A DNA stretch of 55,251 nt, taken from an uncultured Lentisphaeria bacterium (GTDB lineage: Bacteria > Verrucomicrobiota > Lentisphaeria > Victivallales > Victivallaceae). Numbering within the stretch: the stretch's first letter is position 1; the number at the start of each line of letters is the position of its first letter. The position numbers were made by a program, and so were the translations under genes. The notes below the pieces were generated by a model. It saw only the letters and a program-made list of their open reading frames with translations. It was not told where the DNA came from and ran no database searches. Below are positions 24,394 to 32,317 of the stretch, in pieces. The stretch lies in contig CASDQW010000066.1 of assembly GCA_949282965.1 (NCBI GenBank), forward strand, positions 1-55,251. The letters are read 5' to 3'.

Positions 24394-26966
24394 TTTGCTT
24401 CTTCTCTCAGATAGGTTTCACTAATCCAATACGGATCCGCCACTTCCCGGCGGTAAAGGTCCAGCGCGGCGGCGTCATCCTGAATCACCCGGGTGTTGTG
24501 ATTTTCCCAGATCATCGCCTTGAAGTTCGGGAAACGCTTCTGAAATTCGAACCATTCCCGCACCCAGCGCACCCGGTCGGTCTTGTCCGGCGAATCGTAA
24601 CCGCCCTCGGCAATCATCATCGGCTTGTAGGAACCGTACTTCTCGTTGACCTCCTTCACCCGGCCGAAGGGATAACGGGCGTCGTCGCTCTCCGCATAGC
24701 GGGCCGAGGGCGCGTAACAGGAGAGTCCTACCCAGTCCACGTACTGGTCGCCAGGATAATAGCGTTCCATCTTGTTCCAGGACATGTCCGGATAACTGCG
24801 GTGATTGGGCGACCAGACGAAGACATGCCGGTCCGCGGCGCCGACCTGTTCGGCGATGTTGTAAATCCGCCGCCAGGCAGGACGGAACCGGTCGGGATCC
24901 AGCCCCCAGCTGACCCAGCCGGCATTGAATTCGTTCATCGGGCGGAACCAGATCGGCGTCTTGTCGCCGAGGGTCTTGGCCTCGTCGATGCTGTCGGAGA
25001 AATATTCATAGAAATAATCATCCAGCTTGCCGGAAAGAATATCCTCCAGCGACACCGATGCCGGCGGCAGCCAGCCGAGCGACATGAACCGCTGCCCGTA
25101 GTGATTTTCCGCAAGGTCGTACAACCGCAGCGACTGCAGTTCGGAGAAACTGCGTTCCGGGCTCATCCCCTGATACCAGAGCACCATGGCCACCTTCTTG
25201 CCGACCAGTTTTTCATAGGTCTGGAGCGACATCGGCAGTTTGCGACCGCCGCGCAGCGGCTCCTTGAAGCCGTAGGAAGGTGTGAAAGCACCGTGATAAG
25301 CCCCCTTCGCCGGAACATATTTCCAGGTGTTCTTGATCTTGCCGTCGAGCTGAATTTCATCCAGCATCAGGAAGCCGGCCTTCCGGGACTGATCAGGAGT
25401 GAACGTGACCTGAACATAACGGCCTGCGGCGGGCGCGGCGGCAAGTTTCAGCTCATACGCCCCGTTTTTGCGGGGTGCCCCGGCGGCGGCCTTCCATTCG
25501 CCCCACGGCCGCCATTCTCCGTCTTCCGTGTCGCGGAGCGCAACGCGGAAACCGTCGGGCCGGAGAAAATTCGATTCGTCTTCCTCGAACCCGGAAATCA
25601 GCACCTTTTCCAACGTCTGTTTCCGGCCGAGATCGACGACCACGGAAACCGGCTCCACGCCCTTCCAGCCGACGTAGGAACCTTTCTGAAAATCCACGCC
25701 CTTTTCCCGCAACCCGTCGGTCAGTTTGGAACCGAGCGTCCAGCGCCCGGGGTAGCGGTCGGCATATTCCCGCTGCGGCGCACGATCGGAGCGGTAAAAT
25801 TTTCCGATACCGAGGTTGCCGGCGGTGATCTTGCCGGAATTCGGGTCTTCCAGTTGCAACGGCGCGGGGGGAGTTCCCGTCCGGTCGGCCAGTTTTTTCG
25901 CCTCCTGCCAGGGAAGAAGTTCGATCGCATCAAAACTGCTGCGGAACGCCTCCTCTACCGCACGGGTCGCCACCACCTGAAGCGCGACATCCGCACTCAC
26001 CGCACCGGCCGGCACGTCGATCAGCGCACTGGTCTCCACCCAGCGACCGACCGGCGGCACTTCCGGACGGGTGCCGGCGCGGCCCAGTTCCTTGCCGGCG
26101 GCATCCCGGAACACCAGTTCCACGGCAAGACGCGTGGACAAACTCTTGTCGGTGCTGCGGATGTAAGCGGACAGCCGGTAGGGTTTGCCGCCGGTTACCG
26201 GAAGCGGCACCCGGGATTCGAGTGTTTCGCTGTGCCCGTTGGCCAGGTGAGCAGGGGCCAGGCATTCCACACTGTATTTGCCGTTTTTCGCCACAGTGGA
26301 GAGGTGCCAGGCTTTGCCGTCGATGTTTTTCCAGCCGGTGGCCTGATGATCAAACGTGGTATCGAGTTTTTCCGCTTCAAGATCGATGGTATTGGTTTTA
26401 GGCGGCGTCACCGGAACCGGTTCAACGTCACCGATCTTCAGGTCGTCGAAGCGGATGAAGGCCGTCTTTTCGATCGGGCCGGAAACATACACCCGCAGCA
26501 CCGGCCGGAATTGCGCCGCTCCGGCGGGAGCCGAAATGGTCGCGGCGGTGCGCCGATACCCGAAACGGTCCGTGTCCAACGAATATTCCCGGACGTCGTT
26601 CGGCGCGGGCAGCCGTTTCCCGGCGGCATCGTAAAACTCCAGTGCCAGTGCCTGCCGGACCGGCGTCCCGCTCTGATCCCCGCCGGAGCATTGGATGGAA
26701 AAACCGAACGTTCCCTGCGGCACCGGAAACAACCGGGAAGAGGCGAGCATGTAGGGCTTTTCCGAAGCCTTCGTACCGGGGTAGAGAACCCGGTGTATCG
26801 CCCGTTCTCCGGACGCGGCGATGCTTGCCGACTGCCAGTAGGCGCCGATGCCTTTCCAATTTTCCGCGAGATCTTTTTCGAAGTCGTCCTGCATCACCAG
26901 CGACGCTCCGAATGCGGGCCCGGCCAATGCACCTGCCAGCAGCATCAGAGAGGTTCGAATCATCAT
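24390..26966 (-). CDS. Secreted GH26-like beta-mannanase with N-terminal beta-sandwich domains
   Basis: This is a modular 858-residue exported enzyme. A signal peptide (MMIRTSLMLLAGALAGPAFG) is followed by two beta-sandwich modules of CBM type (residues about 25-180 and 190-360, ending SFDAIELLPW). A discoidin-like module follows around 380-560 (VVDLGRKQTLEKVLISGFEE, RYVQVTFTPDQSRKAGFLML). The C-terminal 280 residues form a GH26-type barrel: TPIWFRPMNEFNAGWVSWG contains the acid/base Glu position, HVFVWSPNH lies in the middle, and KPMMIAEGGYDS holds the nucleophile Glu position. The usual His before the acid/base Glu is Asn here (RPMNE rather than RPMHE). It is the first gene of the operon. 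GGGAG precedes the ATG, and the two 16-base operator-like repeats lie just upstream. Beta-mannan is the default substrate; other GH26 activities exist. Confidence 0.82.
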   Translation of the reverse strand: MMIRTSLMLLAGALAGPAFGASLVMQDDFEKDLAENWKGIGAYWQSASIAASGERAIHRVLYPGTKASEKPYMLASSRLFPVPQGTFGFSIQCSGGDQSGTPVRQALALEFYDAAGKRLPAPNDVREYSLDTDRFGYRRTAATISAPAGAAQFRPVLRVYVSGPIEKTAFIRFDDLKIGDVEPVPVTPPKTNTIDLEAEKLDTTFDHQATGWKNIDGKAWHLSTVAKNGKYSVECLAPAHLANGHSETLESRVPLPVTGGKPYRLSAYIRSTDKSLSTRLAVELVFRDAAGKELGRAGTRPEVPPVGRWVETSALIDVPAGAVSADVALQVVATRAVEEAFRSSFDAIELLPWQEAKKLADRTGTPPAPLQLEDPNSGKITAGNLGIGKFYRSDRAPQREYADRYPGRWTLGSKLTDGLREKGVDFQKGSYVGWKGVEPVSVVVDLGRKQTLEKVLISGFEEDESNFLRPDGFRVALRDTEDGEWRPWGEWKAAAGAPRKNGAYELKLAAAPAAGRYVQVTFTPDQSRKAGFLMLDEIQLDGKIKNTWKYVPAKGAYHGAFTPSYGFKEPLRGGRKLPMSLQTYEKLVGKKVAMVLWYQGMSPERSFSELQSLRLYDLAENHYGQRFMSLGWLPPASVSLEDILSGKLDDYFYEYFSDSIDEAKTLGDKTPIWFRPMNEFNAGWVSWGLDPDRFRPAWRRIYNIAEQVGAADRHVFVWSPNHRSYPDMSWNKMERYYPGDQYVDWVGLSCYAPSARYAESDDARYPFGRVKEVNEKYGSYKPMMIAEGGYDSPDKTDRVRWVREWFEFQKRFPNFKAMIWENHNTRVIQDDAAALDLYRREVADPYWISETYLREEAK

Positions 26967-26990
26967 GTGTTTCTCCCGGTTGTTATTTTA

Positions 26991-27006
26991 GCGAAACGTT
27001 TTTCCT
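26991..27006. promoter_or_regulatory. Candidate LacI operator, proximal copy
   Basis: GCGAAACGTTTTTCCT (26991-27006) has the AAACGTTT palindromic core with central CG seen in LacI/GalR-family operators. It lies 25 bases upstream of the GH26-like start codon, and is repeated exactly at 27094-27109. Confidence 0.6.
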
Positions 27007-27093
27007 ATACAAGCATTGTCTACGCGTTCGTTCTTTACTGAAATCAAAAAAAGGAGGCGAACTGGTCGGGGAAAACGTCAATTCCTTATTTTT

Positions 27094-27109
27094 GCGAAAC
27101 GTTTTTCCT
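27094..27109. promoter_or_regulatory. Candidate LacI operator, distal copy
   Basis: This is an exact 16-base copy of the site at 26991, with start-to-start distance 103 bases, near ten helical turns. It lies immediately downstream of the consensus -10 element (27117-27122), so a bound repressor would cover the transcription start. Confidence 0.65.
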
Positions 27110-27116
27110 GGATTTA

Positions 27117-27145
27117 ATTATAAGGCATTTCTTTTTGAAAAGCAA
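27117..27145 (-). promoter_or_regulatory. Strong promoter of the GH26-GH94-LacI operon
   Basis: On the minus strand TTGCTT (27140-27145), an ideal 17-base spacer, and a perfect TATAAT (27117-27122). The transcript would cover the distal operator and start about 150 bases before the GH26-like coding region. The preceding gene ends in its own terminator at 27155-27187. Confidence 0.75.
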
Positions 27146-27154
27146 GTATTTTTC

Positions 27155-27187
27155 AAAAAAAAACGGATTTTTTTCAAAATCTCCGTT
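27155..27187 (-). terminator. Intrinsic terminator of the AraC gene
   Basis: On the minus strand AACGGA-ga-TTTT pairs with AAAATCCGTT (stem with a two-base bulge), followed by a run of nine T. It lies 50 bases after the AraC stop codon and directly before the next promoter, cleanly separating the two units. Confidence 0.8.
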
Positions 27188-27237
27188 CATACCGGAAAAA
27201 GTCGAGAAAAGCACGCCATGTCCCGATTCGCCACGGA

Positions 27238-28107
27238 TCACAGGCTTACCGCCGTTCCGTGCTTCCGGTATTCCCGGGGCGACACCCCGCGCAGTCGCCG
27301 GAAGTGCCGGTTGAAATTCGAAAGGTTCCCGAATCCCGCGGCAAAACAGATTTCCGCCACCGGCCGCCGGGTATGCAGCAGCATGGCCGCCGCCTTGCCC
27401 ACCCGCAGCTCCATGACATAAGTCATGAACGTCCGCCCCGCGGTCCGCGCAAAGTACCGGCTGAACGCCGAAGTCGACAACCCCGCCGCGGCCGCCGCCT
27501 CGCTCAGCAGCGGTGTCTCGCCCCGGTCCACCCGGCTGTGAATCAACTTCAGCGCCCGGTTGATCCGGATGCCGTCGGCTCCGGCCGCTTCCGGCAGGCG
27601 CCGCTCGGAGAGGCGGCGGCGTTCCATCCGACTCAGTTCCTCCAGAATTTCCAGCAGCAGCACCAGCCGTCGGCCGCCCTCCGCCGCGATCAGCTCCGCC
27701 AGGCGTTCCCCGATCCGTTCCGCCCGTGCCCCGGGAAATTCCCAGCCGCACCCGCTCTCCGCCAGCAGCCGTTCGATCTGCACCGTCTCCGGGAAACGCC
27801 GGAACATTTCCGCAAACAACTCCGAACGGAACTGCACCACCCGCAACCGCGACCAATCCGGTCCCCGGTTGTCAGCCGGGAAACTGCGGAAATGGTGCGG
27901 CGTCATCGCGCCGATCAAGTTGAGCGTTCCCACGTCGAACTGGGCGATCGCATCATTGACGAAGCGGCTGCCGTAGCCGGAAACCACATACACCAGTTCC
28001 AGCTCCGGATGAACGTGATATTCACAATCCACCGCGGGACCGACCGTCTCATACGCGGCAAATGACCGACCCGGGCCGGCCAGTACCGTTTCAAACTGAA
28101 TTTTCAA
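27238..28107 (-). CDS. AraC-family transcriptional regulator with cupin sensor domain
   Basis: This 289-residue activator-type regulator has an N-terminal cupin domain (CEYHVHPELELVYVVSGYGS, with the sugar-binding-type HxH) and a C-terminal pair of helix-turn-helix motifs. The latter are ETPLLSEAAAAAGLSTSAFS and RYFARTAGRTFMTYVMELRV, then RPVAEICFAAGFGNLSNFNR followed by FRRLRGVSPREYRK, which is the AraC signature. The start appears to be TTG at 28107, preceded by AGAGGG with a six-base gap; no ATG or GTG gives a better N-terminus. It is divergent from the NagB-like/PIG-L/PfkB operon with a 123-base gap, so that operon is the likely target. The effector is probably an amino sugar or its derivative, inferred from the neighbours. 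Confidence 0.9.
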   Translation of the reverse strand: MKIQFETVLAGPGRSFAAYETVGPAVDCEYHVHPELELVYVVSGYGSRFVNDAIAQFDVGTLNLIGAMTPHHFRSFPADNRGPDWSRLRVVQFRSELFAEMFRRFPETVQIERLLAESGCGWEFPGARAERIGERLAELIAAEGGRRLVLLLEILEELSRMERRRLSERRLPEAAGADGIRINRALKLIHSRVDRGETPLLSEAAAAAGLSTSAFSRYFARTAGRTFMTYVMELRVGKAAAMLLHTRRPVAEICFAAGFGNLSNFNRHFRRLRGVSPREYRKHGTAVSL

Positions 28108-28230
28108 AATCGCCCTCTCTTTTTGCCGGAAAAGTACCGGTTTCCATCAAAAAACGCCTGGAATTCGGTGTTGGTTTTCAGTAAAATATACTATCATGTT
28201 ACCATTTGACAATCACACAAGGAGAAAAAT

Positions 28231-29160
28231 ATGACCAGACCACTCTCCAAAGTCGCTCCGGACTGGTGGGACTACACCACGCTCGACCGTTCCATTCTGG
28301 ACGCCGCCGCCGCCCTCACTGTGGAGGATCTGCCGCGTCTGAACCGGCCGGGATTCCGGATCCGGCTGTTCGACACGTTGCAGGAATTCTACTGCGCGGA
28401 AGCCCTGGAGTACGTCCGCAGCTGGCAGCGCGCCACCGCCGCGGCCCCCGCCGGCATCTGCGGCCCCATCGGCCCCACGGAGCAGCTGCCGCTGGTGGCG
28501 CAGATCGTCAACGAACTCGGCATCAACCTGCGCCACGCGCATTTCTGGGGCATGGATGAGTGGATCGTCGACGGTCGGGCGGCGGATGAGACGTTTCCGC
28601 TCGGGTTCGCCCGGGCTGACTTCGAACTGTGCTTCAACCGCATCCGTCCCGAACAGCGCATGCCGCGCGAGAACCTGCATTTCCCGAGTGAAAATCCGGA
28701 GGAATACAGCCGCAGCTTCGACGCCGCCCGCTGCCTCGTCATGCAGGGCGGCCAGGGGGAAACCAAACACTGGGCCTTCAACGACCCCGTCCGGCGCACC
28801 GGCGAGTGGCGCGACCGCCCCCCCTCCCCCGCGGAATACCGGAAACTCGGAGCCCGGATCGTCGAACTCCATCCCATCACCCTGATCCAGAACGCCCGCA
28901 CCTCCGGCGGCGGTACGGTTCAGAACGTTCCCGGTTCGGCGGTTACCGTCGGGCCGCTGGAAACGTGGAAGGCCGACCAGATTTCCATCTGGCATCCCGG
29001 CCACCACGACAATCCCTTCGGGATGCGGCTGACCACCTATATGATTGCCCACCGGATCATGGACAGCGCCGTTCCGATGTCGCTGCTCGCCGAACATGAT
29101 GATGTGATCTTCAACTTTTACCGCCCCGGATTCGGCGTCTGCGGCGTGGAGATGCACTGA
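28231..29160 (+). CDS. NagB/glucosamine-6-phosphate isomerase-like protein (divergent)
   Basis: This 309-residue protein of the NagB/RpiA/SIS-like fold is more diverged and longer than the canonical NagB found at 42527. Counterparts of NagB motifs are recognisable: [12 protein letters not shown] matches the LDEY active-site loop, [17 protein letters not shown] replaces the GxGxxGHxAFNEP loop, and HPITLIQNA matches the later sugar-binding strand. Important residues differ, for example His-Ile/Leu before AFN becomes His-Trp, so it may act on a different aldose/ketose phosphate or an unphosphorylated amino sugar. AGGAG sits six bases before the ATG. It overlaps the next gene by one base. It is the first gene of an operon with a deacetylase and a sugar kinase, which fits stepwise amino sugar breakdown. 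Confidence 0.72.
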   Translation: MTRPLSKVAPDWWDYTTLDRSILDAAAALTVEDLPRLNRPGFRIRLFDTLQEFYCAEALEYVRSWQRATAAAPAGICGPIGPTEQLPLVAQIVNELGINLRHAHFWGMDEWIVDGRAADETFPLGFARADFELCFNRIRPEQRMPRENLHFPSENPEEYSRSFDAARCLVMQGGQGETKHWAFNDPVRRTGEWRDRPPSPAEYRKLGARIVELHPITLIQNARTSGGGTVQNVPGSAVTVGPLETWKADQISIWHPGHHDNPFGMRLTTYMIAHRIMDSAVPMSLLAEHDDVIFNFYRPGFGVCGVEMH

Positions 29161-29972
29161 TGAAAAAGAAACGCGCCTTCGCCGTCGCCAGCCACCCGGA
29201 CGACATCGAATTCATGATGGCCGGCACTCTGCTCGCCCTGCGTGACGCGGGATATGAAATCCATTATCTCACCATCGCCAACGGCAGTCTCGGCTCCCAT
29301 TGCCACGATTACGCCACCATCACCCGGATGCGCCGGGAGGAAGCGCGCGCCGCGGCGGAAATCGCCGGCGCCGTCTTTCACGAAAGTCTCTGCGACGATC
29401 TGGAAGTCTTCTACTGCCGGGAACTCTTCTCCAAACTGGTTCCGATCATCCGCGAAGTCGATCCGGAAATCATTCTCACCCACGGACCTTACGATTATAT
29501 GGAAGACCACGTGAACGCCGGGCGGCTGGCGGTCAGCGCCGCCTTCTGCCGCGGCATGATCAACTGCCGGACGGCACGCCCCGCCGCCGCGGTCAATACC
29601 GAAGTGGCGGTTTATCACTCGATGCCGCACAGTCTCTCCGACCAGCTGCGGCGCCCGATTCTGCCGGGACTCTTCGTCAACATCAGCGCCCACCTGGAAG
29701 AAAAACGCCGGATGCTCTCCTGCCACCGCAGCCAGCAGGAATGGCTGGATCTCAGCCAGGGAAACAACGCCTATCTCGACGACATGGTGTCCCGGGGGCG
29801 GCATTACGGGCGGCTTTCCGGGCGTTACGAATTCGCGGAAGGCTGGATCCGGCATCATCCGCTCGGGTTCTGCGGCGAAGATTTCAACCCGCTGAAGGCG
29901 GCGCTGGGGGACGGCGCGTTTGTCAATCCGGAATTTGAACGCCGTCTGGCGGCGGGTATCGCCCCATGGTAA
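29160..29972 (+). CDS. PIG-L/LmbE family deacetylase
   Basis: This zinc-dependent N-deacetylase of the PIG-L superfamily has 270 residues. The family removes acetyl from GlcNAc-containing small molecules (GlcNAc-PI, mycothiol precursors, diacetylchitobiose). Motifs seen are AFAVASHPDDIEFMMAG, with the metal-binding His-Pro-Asp-Asp at residues 12-15, the central MRREEARAAAEIAGA segment, and THGPYDYMEDHVNAGRLA, which gives the second metal His. There is no signal peptide, so it acts in the cytoplasm. The start ATG shares one base with the preceding stop (TGATG) and the end overlaps the kinase gene by seven bases, so the three proteins are probably made in coupled fashion. The substrate is most likely an N-acetylated amino sugar that the partner kinase and isomerase then process. 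Confidence 0.88.
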   Translation: MKKKRAFAVASHPDDIEFMMAGTLLALRDAGYEIHYLTIANGSLGSHCHDYATITRMRREEARAAAEIAGAVFHESLCDDLEVFYCRELFSKLVPIIREVDPEIILTHGPYDYMEDHVNAGRLAVSAAFCRGMINCRTARPAAAVNTEVAVYHSMPHSLSDQLRRPILPGLFVNISAHLEEKRRMLSCHRSQQEWLDLSQGNNAYLDDMVSRGRHYGRLSGRYEFAEGWIRHHPLGFCGEDFNPLKAALGDGAFVNPEFERRLAAGIAPW

Positions 29973-30985
29973 GGCGCGGCATTCTCGCCGTCGGCAACTG
30001 GATCGTCGACCGGATCAAAGTCATCGACCGCTGGCCCCGCGAAGGGGAGTTGTGCAACATCCTCGAGGAAAAACGCGCCGCCGGCGGCGGCCCCTGCAAC
30101 GTGCTCTTCGACCTGGCCGCGCTTCAGACCGACCTGCCGCTTCATGCGGCGGGCGTTCTCGGCAGTGACAACGACGGGGACTGGCTGTTCCACGAAATCA
30201 GCCGCCGGGGCATCGGCACCGATGCCGTCAGCCGTCATCCGGAATTACCGACGGCGACGACGGACGTCATGGCCGCGAACGGACGCAGAACGTTTTTTCA
30301 CCGCGCCGGAGCCAATGCGGCGCTGACGCCGGAAAAACTGCTGACGCCGCCGACGCCGCCCGTGCAATTCTTCTATCTCGGCTATCCGATGCTTCTTGCC
30401 GGACTGGATGCGCCGGACTCCGTTTACGGCACCGGAGCCGCCCGGGTGCTGGCCGCCATGCGCGAACGGGGCTGCCGGACCGTGATCGACCTGGTCTCGG
30501 GAGCACCGGAAAAATTTCAGACCGTGGTGCCGCCCGCCCTTCCACACACCGACATTCTGGTGCTCAACGAAATCGAAGCGGGCCACCTCTCCGGCTTCCC
30601 TCTGCGCCGAAAGGACGGCACGCTGCTGACGGAACGGCTGCCGGAAGCGCTGCGCCATTGCTTCCGCCTGGGCGTCCGGGAGCTGACGGTTCTGCATTAT
30701 CCGGAGGGGTGTTGTGCGGCGACTGCGGACGGGCGCATAGCTTGTCGCCAATCATTTCCCGTGGCAGCCGCCGAAATCGTCGACAGCACGGGGGCGGGGG
30801 ACGCGTTCTGCGCGGGGTTTCTTTTCGGACTGCACGAAGGGCTGGGGCCGGCGGACCTGCTGGATTACGCCGCGGCCGAGGCCCGGTTCAATCTGCTGGC
30901 CTCCGGCGCTTCCGCCGGCGCACCGAGTCGATCGGCACTGGCCGCCTTTCTGCAAGCGACGCGCTATTGCTCCGAAGGCGAATAA
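29966..30985 (+). CDS. PfkB-family carbohydrate kinase
   Basis: This 339-residue ribokinase-fold kinase is expected to phosphorylate a sugar or amino sugar with ATP. The N-terminal substrate side shows LAVGNWIVDRIKVIDRWPRE and the Gly-rich AAGGGPCNVLFDLAAL, equivalent to the PfkB signature 1 GGxxxN. The C-terminal signature 2 is DSTGAGDAFCAGFLFGL around residue 275, containing the anion hole and the catalytic Asp. VLNEIEAGHLSG is the usual conserved stretch between them. The ATG lies seven bases inside the deacetylase gene. Its last 22 bases overlap the convergent gene 30964-32172. The specific sugar is not predictable from sequence; a deacetylated amino sugar would fit the operon. Confidence 0.88.
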   Translation: MVRRGILAVGNWIVDRIKVIDRWPREGELCNILEEKRAAGGGPCNVLFDLAALQTDLPLHAAGVLGSDNDGDWLFHEISRRGIGTDAVSRHPELPTATTDVMAANGRRTFFHRAGANAALTPEKLLTPPTPPVQFFYLGYPMLLAGLDAPDSVYGTGAARVLAAMRERGCRTVIDLVSGAPEKFQTVVPPALPHTDILVLNEIEAGHLSGFPLRRKDGTLLTERLPEALRHCFRLGVRELTVLHYPEGCCAATADGRIACRQSFPVAAAEIVDSTGAGDAFCAGFLFGLHEGLGPADLLDYAAAEARFNLLASGASAGAPSRSALAAFLQATRYCSEGE

Positions 30986-32172
30986 AGCATCGTCTTGGAC
31001 CAGCGCCGGCCCTTCAGCTCCAGCGAAAAAAGATTGCCCCGGTGGTCCACCACCCAGACTGGCGTATTCGCTCCGTATACGGCAAACAAATACAGCACTT
31101 CCCCGGTATTCCGCGGGGCCAGCCGCCGCGTCTCCGCGGTGGCCTCCGCGGCAAAACGATCCGGCAGCCGGAACATGCCCACCGCATCGTTCTTTTCCAG
31201 ACTCAGAAACAGCAACCGGTCCTTCGCATTCCAGACGGCGCAGTTGCCGCTGCGCTCCGAAAGCTTGTGGCGGTCATCGTCCAGCAGATAATAGGTGTCC
31301 CCCCCGGCTTCTCCCGCCACCAGCGCCGTGCCTCCAAGCGCGACCAGGAAAGTCGGCTCCCATCCCGGCGGGAGTTCCCGGCGCCGCCCCCATTGCAGTT
31401 CGCCGTTCGCCAGACGCCATTCATCCACCCCGGAAGCGGTCAAATGAAACAACATTCCGCCTTCCGGCGCCGCCGCCAGCAGTCCCCCGGATTCACGCAG
31501 TGCCAGACGCCGTACCGGCGAGGACAGCTCCCCGGCGCTGAAACGCCACAGTCCCGCACCATCCCGCTCCTTCACCCAGAGAAATCCGTCACAGAACAAG
31601 CCATCCCCGGGCGCTCCCGGCAACTCCGCCGACTGTTCCGCCACCGCGCCGTCGGGAAGTGCCAGCTCCAGCAGTCGCGCCGCCTGTTTCAATTCCGGCT
31701 GCGCCTCCTGTAACGCAAAGATCCGTTCCTCATCATCGGGAATCAGCAGCTGCGTCAGTTTCCGGTCCGGATACGACCAGACATTAATAATGCGCCCCGC
31801 CTTCGGACAGAAGAGCACGATCCGGCTGCCGAACGGCCCCCCTTTGCGTCCCACCCGCTCCAGCAGCAGCACGGTACCGCCGTCCGGACTGAGCGCCGCA
31901 TCCACCAGCATCGCGCCACCGGTTACCCGGTTGAAATCAGGGGACGGCCGCCACAAAAACCGCACCCCCGGACGCGCCGCCCGCGCCGCAAACGAATCCG
32001 CCGGCGGCGCCGACACGTTTTCATCGTCCACGGCGACCATCCGTCCGGTTTCAGCCACTTCCGGTAATGCCGTATCGCCTTCCCAGCGGATCGGGCCCAG
32101 TCCCGAATCGGCCGCCGACACGCCGATCAGCCACAACGCCAGCAACACCGGCAACGGGATTTTCCACCCCAT
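30964..32172 (-). CDS. Secreted propeller-like protein of unknown function
   Basis: This 402-residue exported protein has a signal peptide (MGWKIPLPVLLALWLIGVSA) followed by a mature region made of short repeated strands. Examples are VDAALSPDGGTVLLLERVG, LTQLLIPDDEERIFALQEA, VRRLALRESGGLLAAAPEGG and DRLLFLSLEKNDAVGMFRLP, a pattern fitting a six- or seven-bladed beta-propeller. I recognise no catalytic signature. GGAGGT lies seven bases before the ATG at 32172, and a second ATG at 32175 is possible; the longer open frame to 32379 has no ribosome site. The 3' end overlaps the convergent kinase gene by 22 bases. Confidence 0.7.
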   Translation of the reverse strand: MGWKIPLPVLLALWLIGVSAADSGLGPIRWEGDTALPEVAETGRMVAVDDENVSAPPADSFAARAARPGVRFLWRPSPDFNRVTGGAMLVDAALSPDGGTVLLLERVGRKGGPFGSRIVLFCPKAGRIINVWSYPDRKLTQLLIPDDEERIFALQEAQPELKQAARLLELALPDGAVAEQSAELPGAPGDGLFCDGFLWVKERDGAGLWRFSAGELSSPVRRLALRESGGLLAAAPEGGMLFHLTASGVDEWRLANGELQWGRRRELPPGWEPTFLVALGGTALVAGEAGGDTYYLLDDDRHKLSERSGNCAVWNAKDRLLFLSLEKNDAVGMFRLPDRFAAEATAETRRLAPRNTGEVLYLFAVYGANTPVWVVDHRGNLFSLELKGRRWSKTMLYSPSEQ

Positions 32173-32317
32173 CATGCGCACCTCCCCGCCGCTCCGGGCC
32201 GAAAAAAAACGGGAATCCACGTTTCCCCCGCTTGATTTCCGCGGAAACAACGGCAAATTCTTCCTGACAAGTTCTATATGATTCGTTTCAATATATCGGC
32301 AAAAGGCAAACCTTGCA

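Noticed and set aside
21253..24414. Long open frame (1053 codons) on the plus strand across the URO-D-like and esterase genes
   Set aside because: Its translation is Arg/His/Pro-rich without family features; the opposite-strand genes have clear motifs and ribosome sites.
24498..27041. Long plus-strand open frame (847 codons) opposite the GH26-like gene
   Set aside because: It is a shadow of a GC-rich gene on the other strand, with no signal or domain features.
26991..27109. CRISPR-like repeat
   Set aside because: Only two copies of a 16-base motif with a palindromic core at a promoter; no array, spacers or cas genes are present.
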